Below are positions 15,101-27,751 of a DNA stretch of 64,000 bases, one piece after another. The position numbers were made by a program, and so were the translations under genes. This DNA is from Anagrus nilaparvatae (lineage: Eukaryota; Arthropoda; Insecta; Hymenoptera; Mymaridae), in contig JAKSXM010000272.1 of the NCBI GenBank assembly GCA_022575985.1, positions 29,653,501-29,717,500 of the forward strand, given 5' to 3'. Every line of letters begins with the position of its first letter. The first letter of the stretch is position 1. Below the pieces are notes generated by a model. The model was not told the DNA's origin. It was given only the letters and a program-made list of their open reading frames with translations, and did not search any database.

Positions 15101-18100
15101 CGCTTAAATTTTATCGTAAAAAGAAAAGTTTAGGATTATTATCGAATATTTTTTCCTTGACTATTCGTTTATCCAATAAAAAAATTAATTTTCTTGACAG
15201 AAATTTATTTTTTTTGATAAAAAATGATAATAATCAAAAACAGTCCTTAACATGTTACATTAGTTTTTGACCAAAAAAAAACTTTTTATTGAATAAACTA
15301 ATTTTTTTCTTGCATAAAAGAATAGCCAAGGAAAAAATATTCGATAATAATCCTAAACTTTTCTTTTTACGATAAAATTTAAGCGAGTTATGCATTTTTC
15401 AAGTTATAATGTCGTTATGGACCCTAAAATTGGAATTAGTATAAAAATGGTAATTTGTGACACTATCTTTACTTGACCATAACTCGGTTAATTTTCATCG
15501 AAAAGAGCAATTTTTTTTTTATTTAGGACTACTTTTTCCCTGGCTATTCAATTCTGAAAGTAAAAAAGTCAATCATTTTAACCCCTTACGGAAAATTAAA
15601 TAAAGAAGTATTAAAAATGTGAAATTATTCTAAAACAGGCTAAAATCGACCTTAATGGCCGAAATCAAAATTTTTTTTCATATAGATCGATGGGATTTCG
15701 GTTGAAAAAAATTTTGAAAAAAAAATTTTCAAAAAAAAAATAGCGGCAAATGAGATATTGCGATTTTTCTTAAAACGCATTTTCCCATTTTCCGGAATTT
15801 CGCGGGGTTTTTCCGAAAAAATAATGGCAGAAATGGATTTACTGAAGGTTTCATACCTTCGGAACATATATACTGTTTCAGAATTTTTTTTCAAGCTTAT
15901 ATTTATGATTTTTAACCATTTTCCCGAAAAGCACTAACGCCGGTCGAGAGCCGCCTAAGGAGTTTGATTGGCCATAACTCGGGCTGTTTAAGACCTAGAA
16001 GGCTGAAAATTTTAGGATTTTCCTATCTTTATGTTATAAAAACATGGGAAAAATTTGAGGCCGATCCGATGACCCGACCTGCCCACCATTGCTGTTCTGG
16101 CAAAGAAAGACTCATATGTTTTTTTAAAAAAACGAATAATTAGTACAGTAAAATTCCTCCGCCATTTGGCAAGCCTCTCCTAGCAAAAAAATTCAAAAAT
16201 AATTCATGCATTAAAATTATTTGTCCAGAAAAAAGTTATAGTATAAAAGTATTAGTATAATCTTACAGTCCTAACAATTTAATTCGCAAGGAATAAATAA
16301 TTCATGAAATAATCTTTTCCACTTGGAAGTACCTAATTTAGCTCTCAATTTAACAATCTATTAACTCAATTGAGTTATCCTTGAAGCTCTAATTTACTTA
16401 AATATTTTTTCTACATCTACTTATTTATGATTAACACGTGCAGTTTTAAAAATTGAAAAAAAAAAAAAAAAATTAAAAAATTACATTTCCAGATCCATTT
16501 CATAACGAATACGATGAACTTTCTATTAAATTCTTGATCTTTAATTTCAATTAAAATGTAGAAAGTTTTATATCTGATAAATTTGATAAGATCACAATAA
16601 ATAAAAAATTTTTGTTGTTGTTTTCATTGTGTTTTCATTAATTTACTAAAAATATGATCAATTAAGTCTTAAAATAATGATTGATTTACTTGTAATTTCT
16701 TCTTTGTGTCTTTTCGCAAAATGAATAATTTTTTAGCGGTAATTATGATTGATTAACGCGTTACTTTCTTTTTAAAAGATAATAAATTTTTTTAAGATAA
16801 ATCATTTTTTTAAACTTAGGAGTCATTAACTTTTTTATTAAAAATTTTGAAACTTTTTAACGAGAATTCTTGATCAAAATATTTTATTTTAAATATTGAC
16901 ATTTTTTGAAACGAAAATATTTTTCTAAAAAGTAGTTTTTTCAGTTGTAGCCTCGTATATCCTAATACGTAATTTAACAAGAAAGCGAAAGTATTAAAAA
17001 AATGCTTTTAAAATGATAAACAAATAACGGCTTCTTCTTCTCCTGCTTGAGAAATCTCTCAAAAAATATTTTTTTAATTTTAAATTTTCGACTGTTTATA
17101 ATATTACATAATTTTTTATTACAAACTACGATCACAAGGGCCGCTCGCTTAAAAGGGCCATTTTTTATAATACATTTTTCTAAAGTAACGCGAGACGGAT
17201 GTAACGTAACTCCGTGCTATTATATAGAATTTTTTTGCATAGCTCGAGGAGGATTACAAATGCATATGCAGAATCTTTCTCACCTTCGTTGTCTTTTGTT
17301 ATAATACTTAATACTTTACATGTGCATTTTTTTTTTCATTACTCTTGTGGTCACGACCCTAAAAATCATTTACGCTTGACAAATTATGTGTCTGTTATAC
17401 GCTCTTTTATAACAATTAAAATATTGTTGAAGACAGGACATTTGGGTTAAATTTTATGGTATTATGAGTACCCTTTTAGCTAGAAAACAATTTCTAATTT
17501 GGCTAAAGTCACTTAAAATCGTGTCCTCTCCTTATACTGATCAATCTTATTTTCACTTTTATCATTCGATTCTCGCATAAATAAACAAAAATAACTTCAT
17601 TATCGCTGTTTTTTATTGATTCGTAATTACATTTTTCATTTATTATTATTATTAATCTTGCATTATTGTAATAAATATAAATTAACCTTGATAAAAAAAT
17701 AAAATTACGTTTTGTAATAAAAATTTTTTTAATTTAAAATTTTAATTTATACTTTTAAAAGAATTCTTGCAAAATTTTTTTTTGCAAATTTTAAATTAAA
17801 AAAATTATGAAAAAAAATGAATGAATGAAACTAATTAAGATTATCTGATGCTTTGTATGAAATTACAGAGTTGCTAAATCGTAATAATTTTTAAATTCAT
17901 ATTTTATTGTGATTTTACAACTCGTTTAATAATTTAAACATTGAATTTTATACCAATACTTCCCTAAGAAAAAATAAATTATGCAATTTCAATGCGATGT
18001 ATTTAAATAATTTTATTTGATAGATCATAAAACTTTTAATTATTTTACATAATTTTGACTTCCGTCGGTTTACGTAAAATAAATCATTTTTTTCCTTGAT

Positions 18101-21100
18101 TTGATGGATTAAAAGATAATTTGTAATTTGAGATTAAAAATACTGTGTTTAAAATTTTTAATAATTAATTTTTTTCTTTTTTAGGAAAGAGTACAAGCGA
18201 AAGACCCACCATCACATTATTTAGAAAAATTACGAACTTACCTGGACCCAAAAGCATCAAGAAGTCATCGAGTAAATATAAAATTCTAATATTTTATCTC
18301 TGTATTAACAAATTGTGATATCTAAAATAAATGATTTATTTATTTTTTTAGAAAAGAAAAATGGTTGGAGAATCAACATCGACACAAGTTTTAAGAGACT
18401 TAGAAATTTCATTAAGAACAAATCACATCGAGTAAGAAAATATTATTTTATTATTCTTATACTATACTTGACATAAAAAATGACTTTGACTAATTGAATT
18501 TTTTTTTTAGATGGGTAAAAGAATTCTTAGATGAAAATAATCAAGGACTCGATGCATTAATAGATTATTTAAACTTTAGGCTAATGATGATGAGGCACGA
18601 GCAAAGAATTTTAGATTCTAAAAATAATTCTGAAGAAAAAATACAAATCACATGTAAATTTTAATTAAATTACTTTAAATTTAATTTTTAAACACTTTTA
18701 CTAATTTTCTTTGATTAGCAGGTACAAATGATAATTTACAATTAAATAATGGTTGTTTGAGGCCAGCTTTACATGATATCAAAGACAGTCCAACGATAAA
18801 GAGACGTTCTAGACATGTTGCTAAATTAAATATGGGTGAAGCTAAAGATGATATTCACGTTTGTATTCTTTGTATGCGTGCTATTATGAATAATAAGGTA
18901 AATAAACCTAATTAAAACACTTGAATAACGCCTATGATTATTTTTATAACCTGAATTTAAATTAAATTACAAAAAAAATTAATAATGTTCAAATTTTTTA
19001 GTAAATTACAAGTATTTATTATCATTATTAAATTTTATTATTTATTATTACAGTATGGATTTAATATGGTGATCCAGCATCGAGAGGCCATAAATTGTAT
19101 AGCTTTAAGCTTAATGCATAAAAGTTTAAGGACAAAAGCTTTAGTATTAGAATTATTAGCTGCTATATGTCTTGTTAAAGGTGGACATGAAATAATACTT
19201 TCAGCATTTGACAATTTTAAAGAAGTCTGTTCTGAAAGACGTAGATTTACAACATTAATGGAATATTTTACACAATACGATAATTTTCATATAGAATTTA
19301 TGGTTGCTTGTATGCAATTTGTTAATATCGTTGTGCATTCTGTAGATGATATGAATTTTAGAGTACATTTGCAATATGAATTTACTAAACTTGGTTTAGA
19401 TGAATATCTTGAAAAACTTAGGCATACGGAAAGTGAAGATTTGCAGGTAATTTTGCATTTTACCTATTCAAATAAAAATAAGTATTTAAAATACTATTCT
19501 ATTTATTTAGGTTCAAATCTCAGCTTATCTGGACAATGTATTTGACGTAGCTGCTTTAATGGAAGATAGCGAAACAAAAACAGCAGCTTTGGAAAAAGTT
19601 GCTGAATTAGAAGATGAACTGGGACATGTAATTATTATTTTAATTAAATTTTATACCTATATATTTTTCGTAATGTACAAATTATAAAATTTTTTATCCA
19701 ATTTAGGCTCATGATCGAATGGCTGAACTTGAAAGAGAATCCTTGTCAAAATTAGCTGAGTTAGAAACTGACCTTGGTGTTTTAAAAGTAGAATATAATG
19801 ACGCAGTTGAAGCTCGTAAACTTGTTGAAGAGGAATTAGCTGCCTTGAAAAGACAAAAGCAAGATTCAGCTAGAAGGCAAAGTCTGCTGGAAAATAAAAT
19901 TATCGAATTGGAAAACCTTACAGGCACACTTTCCAAAGGAGCTTCAAGTAAATAAAATTTATTTTTTATTTAAATTACTAAATTTTTAGTGCAAATTCTA
20001 TAACTCATAATTATGTTTTAATTTAGTGACAAACATGCAAAATGGAAATGCCTCTATATCACCAACAACAGATGGTTCTAGTTCACTTTCACCAAATTCG
20101 AATTCACCAAGTCATATTCCATCTCCACCACCTGCACCAGTACCTCCTCCACCTCCACCTCCACCATGTCCTCCACCAATGCCAATCTTACAAAATAATG
20201 GTACTGATCATAAAGCTCCTCCGCCAGTTCCATTACCACCACCTGTAGCAGGAATGATGCAAGCTCCTGATGGTGCTATGACTATTAAACGAAAGGTATG
20301 TTAAAGTTTTTGTTACAACTGCGTATTTAGGTATTTATTTATTAGTTTAAAAAAATATTTAATTTTGTATTCTCTTTCTTCCAGGTGCAAACAAAATATA
20401 AATTACCAACATTAAATTGGATAGCGCTAAAACCTAATCAAGTACGAGGAACAATATTCAATGAATTAGATGATGATAGACTGCATAGCTATATTGATTT
20501 TACGGACTTTGAAGAAAAATTCAAAATTGGTATTGGTGGACCGATAGCAAATGGTACCAATGAAATTGATGGACTTCAAAGTTTCCCAAGTAAAAGATTT
20601 AAGAAACCTGAAAATGTTTCTCTTCTAGAACATACAAGATTAAGAAACATAGGTACTTTTCAAGAAATATTTTTTTTTTATAAAATTGTTTAAAAATTCT
20701 ATTTTAAAATAAAAATTTACTCTATAAATTTACTTACAGCTATATCGAGAAGGAAAATGGAGTTGCCAGTTGAAAAAGTTATTGCAGCCATTAATGCTCT
20801 AGATCTTAAAGTTTTATCATTAGAAAATGTTGAAATATTGCAAAGGATGGTACCAACAGAACAAGAAGTAAGTCAAAGACATTAATGCAATTTCGTTTAA
20901 TGTTAAAAACTATTTAATTTACAATTTTTGTAATTTTTTAGACAAAAGCATACAAAGAGTATATAATAGAAAAGAAAAATGTAAATCTTTTAACAGAAGA
21001 AGATAAATTTTTAATGCAACTTGGTAAAATAGAAAGATTATCCACAAAATTGTCAATTATGAGCTATATAGGAAACTTTGTTGACAATGCACATCTTATA

Positions 21101-23625
21101 GCTCCACAAATACACGCTGTGATATCTGCATCAAATACTGTAAAAAGTTCAAAAAAATTAAGAGCTGTTCTAGAAATAATTCTTGCTTTTGGAAATTATT
21201 TAAACAGCAGTAAACGAGGACCTGCTTACGGATTTAAGTTACAAAGTTTAGATACACTTTTAGATACTAAATCGACTGATAAAAGAATGTGCCTTTTGCA
21301 TTATATAGTTGCCACAATAAGGCTTAGATTTCCCGATCTTGTTAATTTTGAATCAGAATTAATGTACATTGACAAAGCTGCAACAGGTATTTAAACAAAA
21401 ATTATATATTATTACGAATTCTCTTAACTTAAACTTATTTTTAATTATTTAGTATCTCTTGAAAATATAACAACCGATGTACAAGAATTAGAAAAAGGAA
21501 TGGAACTTGTGAGAAAAGAGTTTGAATTACGTGGTAAAGAAAAACATAATACAGTTTTACGAGATTTTCTCAATAATTCAGAAGAAAAATTACGTCGTTT
21601 GAAAATTGATGCCCGTACTGCAGGAGATGCATTCAGGGAATGTGTTGAATTTTTTGGAGAAAGCCATAGACAAGCTGAATCTAACACATTCTTTTCTCTA
21701 CTTGTTCGTTTTGCAAGAGCATTTAAAGTAATTATGAGATTATTATTTTACATTTAATCTCAATTTTATATAAGATTGCTGCTTTATTTAATAACTTAAT
21801 AATTTAATTTGAGTTTTAAAATAATTATTATACATAATATGTTTTTCAAAATAAGATTGTAATTTACATTTATACAATTAAAAATTTATAGGCTGCAGAT
21901 TTAGAAAATGAACAACGAAGAAGACTGGAAGCAGCAGCTGCAGTAGCTTTGAATTCATCAGAAGAAGTAGTCAAAAGAAATAAATTAAATCAAAAGAAAC
22001 AACAGGTATGCAGGGCAAGATCTTGTTTTATTACAGAAACGATAATTTTTTATTAACGCATGTATTGCTTTGAATGATCGGAGATTTTTTATTTCTTTCA
22101 AGCTATTATTGCATTAGATAATGCTTTCGTGAATATTGCTCAAGTCTTTAAACAAAAACTTACTTTCTGAGAAATAAAATTTATTATTTAATTATTAAAA
22201 GTTTTTTAAGCTTTTAAATTTAAGCTTTTCTCTATCAACATCAATGCTTCATTTTGATATCAATTACTCTGGGAATGAAAAAAAGGCTGGTTAATATATT
22301 ATGGTTAAATATTTTTTCTGCAATTATTATAAAATTCAAAGCATGTTTCTTTTTGCACTTTCCTATTCCTCAAACATTATTAAAACTGGTGAAGGGTTCC
22401 CGTTTATTGGTTAAAAAAAAATTTATACAATAATAATTTCAAATATTAAAAATCATTTACCTGGCAAAAAATTTTTTAAAAGCATTTTTTAAATTTGGAA
22501 GTGTGGTATATAATATCATATTATGGTATAAAGAAAACTGTTGCACGTTGTGAAAAAAGCATGATATTTAATTTTTACGGGATTATATTCCAAAAATTAT
22601 ACGAAATTTAAAAAAAATAAATGTAACAACAAAAATTTATTAAACTTAAGTATCGCAAAACGAAATTTAAAATTTTAATTTAAATATATGATTTGTCGAT
22701 ATAAAATTAAATGATTATGAATTTTTTTAATTTTTTTGTTACATATTTATTTGGACTTTAAAGTTACCAAAATTTTGCTGTAATTCAAACAAGTCATTGT
22801 TACATCGTCATCTTAATGAACTGGAGCTCAAAATGTAAAAAAAAAACATTGCATAAAAATTTAAAAAATAATATAATTCACAACATGTAAGTTTCTATAT
22901 TCCTTCACTAATTTCCTGCTATTCAAAAAATTTAGTTTTTTACTATATACTTAGTACATACACAAAACACAAATTATTATCTTCATCTATTTTATATTAA
23001 AAAACTCATTAGTTTTAGTATTTTGTACATAAATTCACTCTATTGTGCTTTTTTATCATAAAACAAATTTTTATTAAATATTCACAAGCATTTAATATCG
23101 TTTCATGCCATTAAATTAAAGCATGGAATGATTTATATAAATATAAGTTATAAAAACTTATGCAATATGGCATGTAAATCCATTTGCATTGATGTTGCTT
23201 GAGATGAGAAATTTTATAACATATAAACAAATATTTTTATTATAATAATATATTTATTATAAAAGCTTTTAATTTATTACACCACAATAGGGTTTCTTTT
23301 TTTTTCATAAAATTATTTAAATATACATTTACAATTATTCTATCTAATTTTTTATTCTTGGGCTCAGCTGAGAAGATTTGTAATCATAATTTCTATAATT
23401 CATTTTTAATAGGAGGCAGTTATTAATGAGTTAAAAAATAAAACACGAATGGTACAAGAAAAGAAACTTTTACAGCAAGATGAAGTTTATAACGGAGCCT
23501 TAGAAGATATTCTTCTTGGTTTACGATCTGAACCTTATAGAAGAGCCGATGCTGTTAGAAGAAGTCAAAGACGTAGGATTGATAATCATAGACTTTCGCG
23601 TACAGCTGAAGAATTAGAATTATAG
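12151..23625 (+). CDS. Frl: Formin-like protein (FMNL/Frl class), 15 exons, N-terminal exon missing
   Basis: Diaphanous-related formin that nucleates and elongates unbranched actin filaments under Rho-family GTPase control. Exons: 12151-12234, 18185-18271, 18352-18431, 18511-18653, 18722-18897 (or 18719), 19054-19446, 19511-19627, 19707-19947, 20027-20295, 20385-20652, 20740-20867, 20942-21386, 21453-21727, 21892-22005, 23413-23625. All join in frame, giving about 1010 aa. Order: GBD/FH3 inhibitory domain (visible residues 1-360, [19 protein letters not shown]), coiled coil (360-440), FH1 with poly-proline runs (about 452-520), FH2 (530-905, with [11 protein letters not shown]), and a C-terminal DAD ([14 protein letters not shown] plus a basic tail). 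The first visible codons ([13 protein letters not shown]) normally follow about 20-40 residues in FMNL proteins, so one short 5' exon is unseen. The FMNL rather than DAAM/Dia assignment rests on the FH3 sequence. Confidence 0.96.
13440..14374. repeat. Tandem about 127-bp modules in a foldback arrangement
   Basis: Within the formin intron. Diverged modules start with CTAGTAGGTAATTTGGGTC-like words at about 13481, 13609, 13736 and 13890. Each is followed by an 'AAATCCAAATATG..GTC' segment and an 'ACCCTTATTT..CACC..TTCAACCCCTAAAAAT' segment. At 14310-14350 the same words recur inverted (CCAACTTACCTACTAGAAGG). The same grammar is seen near 35241-36520, 58929-59730 and 62560-62880. It is probably a non-autonomous foldback DNA element whose right arm was split by the palindrome at 14375-16117. 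Confidence 0.6.
14375..16117. mobile_element. 1.74-kb foldback element with about 800-bp inverted arms
   Basis: Sequence 14375 to about 15175 is repeated in reverse complement from about 15305 to 16117, separated by a loop of about 130 bp. The ends read ATGAGTCTTTCTTTGCCA on the left and TGGCAAAGAAAGACTCAT on the right, flanked by AT-rich repeats. By eye the arms are nearly identical, differing by scattered substitutions and one small indel near 14630 versus 15855. The open frames in the arms are mirror images and look non-coding. It interrupts the module repeat: the interrupted arm resumes at about 16118 with ACGAATAA. It lies in a formin intron, so the pre-mRNA would carry a very long hairpin. 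Confidence 0.85.
16118..18184. other. AT-rich remainder of the formin intron
   Basis: Low-complexity intron sequence, including a poly(A) tract near 16458. The acceptor TTTTTTCTTTTTTAG ends at 18184. No further element or gene was seen. Confidence 0.5.
22006..23412. other. Large 3' intron of the formin (1.4 kb)
   Basis: It separates the exon ending in KQQ from the last exon encoding the DAD. It is much longer than the other 3' introns (54-161 bp). I saw no clear alternative last exon, although read-through from 22006 stays open for about 16 codons before a stop. Confidence 0.5.
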
Positions 23626-23651
23626 AAATTAATGTTATTAAACATGTTTTA

Positions 23652-23657
23652 AATAAA
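23652..23657 (+). terminator. Poly(A) signal AATAAA of the formin gene
   Basis: AATAAA lies 27 bases after the TAG stop at 23623-23625. Further AATAAA-like words occur downstream in this AT-rich DNA, so longer 3' ends are possible. Confidence 0.5.
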
Positions 23658-23659
23658 AA

Positions 23660-26600
23660 TTATTATTTGCGTGTTTCTTTTTTTTTTTTTAAAGAAAGAA
23701 TAGCTACTGTTTTCATGACAATTTTAGTTTTAAAAATGTACAAAGTGTACATATCAGAAGCTTTATTTAATATATATGAGAATATAATTAAGAAATCATA
23801 ATATTTATATAAAGAAAGAAAAACTGTTTTTTCAAAACTTAATTTTTGGAGAAATTGGTTTTCATTGTTTTTTTTTTTTTTTATTTTTATTGGTGCTGAT
23901 AAAAAAATTAGCATTTGTGAAATCTATAACAATAAATGTAAAAATGTGAAAAATGCTTAAAAAATACTGCCAAAAATACTCAATTACATGTAATTAGAGT
24001 CTTTTGCAGTTTTAAAAAGATTTTCAATGAAAATCTTATTAAATTCATAACATTTTAAAATTGTATTGATAAATTTACATTTTTTAAAACCATATGTTAA
24101 TCCAAAGACTAAAATTGTATTTGATAAAATAACATTCCTAAAAATTTTTATGTATTTTTTTAGGATTACGATATTAAAAAAAATTTGCAAAAATTTTTGC
24201 AAAAAAAAAAAGATGAATCTATAATATAATTAAAAATTTAAAAATATTTTATAAAAACAAAAAATAAACATTCCTCAAAATAACAAACTTTTGGCTGTAC
24301 TACTGTAATTAAAAAGGCACAAAAGTTAGAGAATATTGTAATTTTGATATTTTTTAAAAATCAACTGTACAATTTAACAGAGAAACTGTACCGTCCATAA
24401 AACAAAACTTCAAAATATATAAAGATAAATTAAAATTGATAATAAAATGACTGATCTATTTTTACATAAAAAGATTATATTCTTCGAAAAAACTTTTAAC
24501 ATATAATTAAAATATTTAAAAATTCTCTGTAAAATTATCCCAAAACTCTGGCTAAAACATGCATGATGAGTCAATGAGGTATATCCAAAGGTGTTTAAAA
24601 AAAAAAAATAGATTATATCACCCTTGTTATTTCTTTATTTATTTGGAGCTAATCCAAAAAAAAAATTTGTAAATACCTTTGTATAACATTAAAACTTTAA
24701 ATAATTTGTTAAATTTTAATTAAAATTTTTTTAAATTAAGTTTGTTAAAAAAATAAATTAATGCTTTAATTTAGGCTGTATATTTTGGTTTAAATATAGT
24801 TACAAAGGATAATTTACTATTTTTGTATATGATTTGCAAAGTTGTAAATAAAAATAAAAATTTAAGTACATATATTTAAAATTTTAAATATTTTTAAGAA
24901 TAATAGGTTGTATTTTAATAAGCTTTATTCTTTTTGTATAAAAAAAAATACAAAATAAAATGTAAATTATTATTATATTATGCATTTCAACAAAATAAAT
25001 GCAATTTATATATATAAAATTTTTTTAAATTTATTTATTTCACTTCCTCAATAATTCAATAATTGTTCATAAAAGGAATTTTATGCAAAAAATTGTAATT
25101 GCCACCAATTGGAATAACCTGCAACCGTTTTTTAATAGGGTTTTGTTAACTTGGCTGTTGATCATATCCTTTCATTGTTTTTTTTTTTACAAAATCACTG
25201 ATTTGTTTATTGCCTGTGAATACTTTTCTTCAAAATCCTTAATAATAACCAATGAATTCTACCATAATTTTAAAATGCTACGTGGCTACCTGTAATACAG
25301 TTCATTTTCAAGCTATCGGGTCTAAAATAAACTTTAGATAAGTAAATAAAAAAATAATAAATTAAAAATTTAGTAAAAAAAGTAAAAGAATTTAAATTGT
25401 ATATTTTTATTAATTTCATTATATAAATAACCTACATTATATAATAAACCATTTAAAAAAAAATGTTATATTTACAAACTATATACAAATGTATACAAAA
25501 AAGGCACAATATACATATTTATCAGAGATTCTTTTCTGGTTAACATAACAAATTACAGAGTCTTGTTACATAGTTTTTATAAATTGAAAAAACAACTGTT
25601 TATTGGTATATATATATAAAATATCTTAAAAACATATTATAAATTAATAAAATATTAAATTTCTCTCTTTCACAAAAAAACTATTTTTAAAATTATTAAA
25701 AAACAGTTAAATATTTTTATCAAAGTTTTCTTTTTAGTAAAAATTTGATTTATTTCTTAAAATCTATTAAAGTAATAAACATTAAAATTATTTAGTTTTA
25801 AAAAATAGTTTAGTAATCCCTCTTTTTTTTTGCTTCATTTTTACTATATTCTTATAAAAAAAATAACAATATATTAAAATATTTATGTTACATGATCCTT
25901 TTTTTTTAGTGATGAAAAGTGTCAAAATGAATTTATCTACAATATCAGGGCATCTATTTTTTTTTCTGATTGTCCTGAACAAAAATTTTGAAAAAAAAAT
26001 TAATATAAATATTGAGATTCAAAAATGCTTATAAATTTTACTTTAACTACTTTTTATATACACAAATTTGACACTATCGTTTAATGTAACAAATATTTCA
26101 TATAAACTAGAACAACAAAACAACGCATTTTTAATGTGCTTGCTATTGAAATATAGATACCCTGTTAATATGTACATATACTAGTTATTTTTTTAACTAG
26201 TTTTTTAAAGAACTTTGATAAACGTAATTAATGATTCTTAAAAAAAATAATTTTAACTAATTTTTTGCTTTCACATTTTTTAAAATTGCTTGTTGGAAGA
26301 CAAATTTCAGACTTTTAATAAAATAAATAATCTTGGATTACTTATATATCAAGAGACTAATTTTTTTTATTAAAAAGCAAATATAGCCATTTTGGCATTT
26401 TTTGTAGGAATGTTAATTTTAGTTTATTTAAAAAAATAAACTCCAGCATAATTAATAATATTACCGAAGCTTTTTTTCTAAAAATAATTATTCAAATAGG
26501 CCAATTTTATCAACAATTAATTAATCTATATATAATAATAATAAATAAAAAACATATCCATCAAAGGATATTAATTACTAATAAATTACTTTCAACATTT

Positions 26601-27600
26601 TTTAACTTATTTGAGTAATATACATTTATTTATATTTACAAAATTCTTTTACTTTCCTATTCATTTGTAAAAAATTTATTTATTTTAGTGCCATTTTTTA
26701 TTTTATATTAAAAAAAAAATTAAGCTTAGATTCTATATATACAATATTGATTTGTTTCGATTTCTCTGCAATTAACTTTGTTATAAAATATTAATTATAA
26801 AAATTTAATGAAATAATTTAACTAAAAAAATTGATTCTAAAAATTTTAATCAGAGAAGAACTCTTTGGTTTATGGTACATAAAATTTCTTGAAATCTTTA
26901 AGCTGTAATTTTTTTTTTTTTTACAAATCCAGTTCGCTATTTTTGTTGATTTAAATACATTTTTTATGGAAGTTTATTGTTTTTTTTTTATTATTATTTA
27001 TGAAAATTTGTTTGATTATTTTAACGTAGCAATAATAATACTGATTCAAATGTCAAAATTTTAAGTTTGTTTAATAAATAGTATACAGATAAAAACTTAT
27101 TAATCTTCAAATTGTGATTGTTAATAAAAAAAATTAACTTTTAAATATTTGAATCGTATAAAACATATAAGATTTAAAAAGTTTGAAGAAATGGCACATG
27201 CAATTAATTTATTTACATAAGAGCCTCGGAAAAACTATCACGATTAAAAATTTGAGCTTTATAATAATTTTTGAAGATTTAATTGTTCAAATATTTACCA
27301 TAAATTGAAAAAAAATTTTTTTTACATGGAACACAAAACTGGTTTGTTTCATTATTACTTTTTTTTTTTTTTTGGTTTTTATGGCATGATCTTACATTTG
27401 GTTTATTATTATTTAATATTAAAATAATAAATATTTAATGTTAATTATTATTTGTTTAACTTTTAAGCCAAATTATCAGTATTAGTTGGCTTTTTTTAAA
27501 TAAAAATTATATAAAATTAATGGATCCTATTAGATAATATTTGAACTTGCGTACAGATTTGACTATTTACATAATATATATTCTATATAAATCAATTCTA
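23660..27600. other. Convergent AT-rich intergenic DNA
   Basis: About 4 kb between the 3' ends of the formin (+) and the G-alpha gene (-). It consists of homopolymer-rich sequence without splice-flanked coding segments on either strand. It may hold long 3' UTRs of either gene. Nothing else is supported. Confidence 0.5.
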
Positions 27601-27603
27601 TTT

Positions 27604-27609
27604 TTTATT
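27604..27609 (-). terminator. Possible poly(A) signal of the G-alpha gene
   Basis: TTTATT on the plus strand reads AATAAA on the minus strand, about 145 bases after the stop codon at 27752-27754. It is the first such word after the stop. Confidence 0.35.
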
Positions 27610-27751
27610 TTCATTTGATATTGCAAATTATTCTTTTAGGCAGTTTAGCAACAAAAAATATCTAACAAAATTGATAGAGTTTAACTCCTTTAATATAGTT
27701 AAGTCTTTTTTCTTATAAATAAATATAAAAATCATTGCCTTCGCACCTTTT

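Noticed and set aside
14341..15894. Two 60-80 codon minus-strand frames in the palindrome
   Set aside because: They are in the repeated arms of the foldback element (parts mirrored between arms) and show no protein features.
20042..20248. Alternative-frame open reading through the formin FH1 exon
   Set aside because: His/Leu-rich shadow of the proline-coding repeat; the real frame is fixed by both neighbouring exons.
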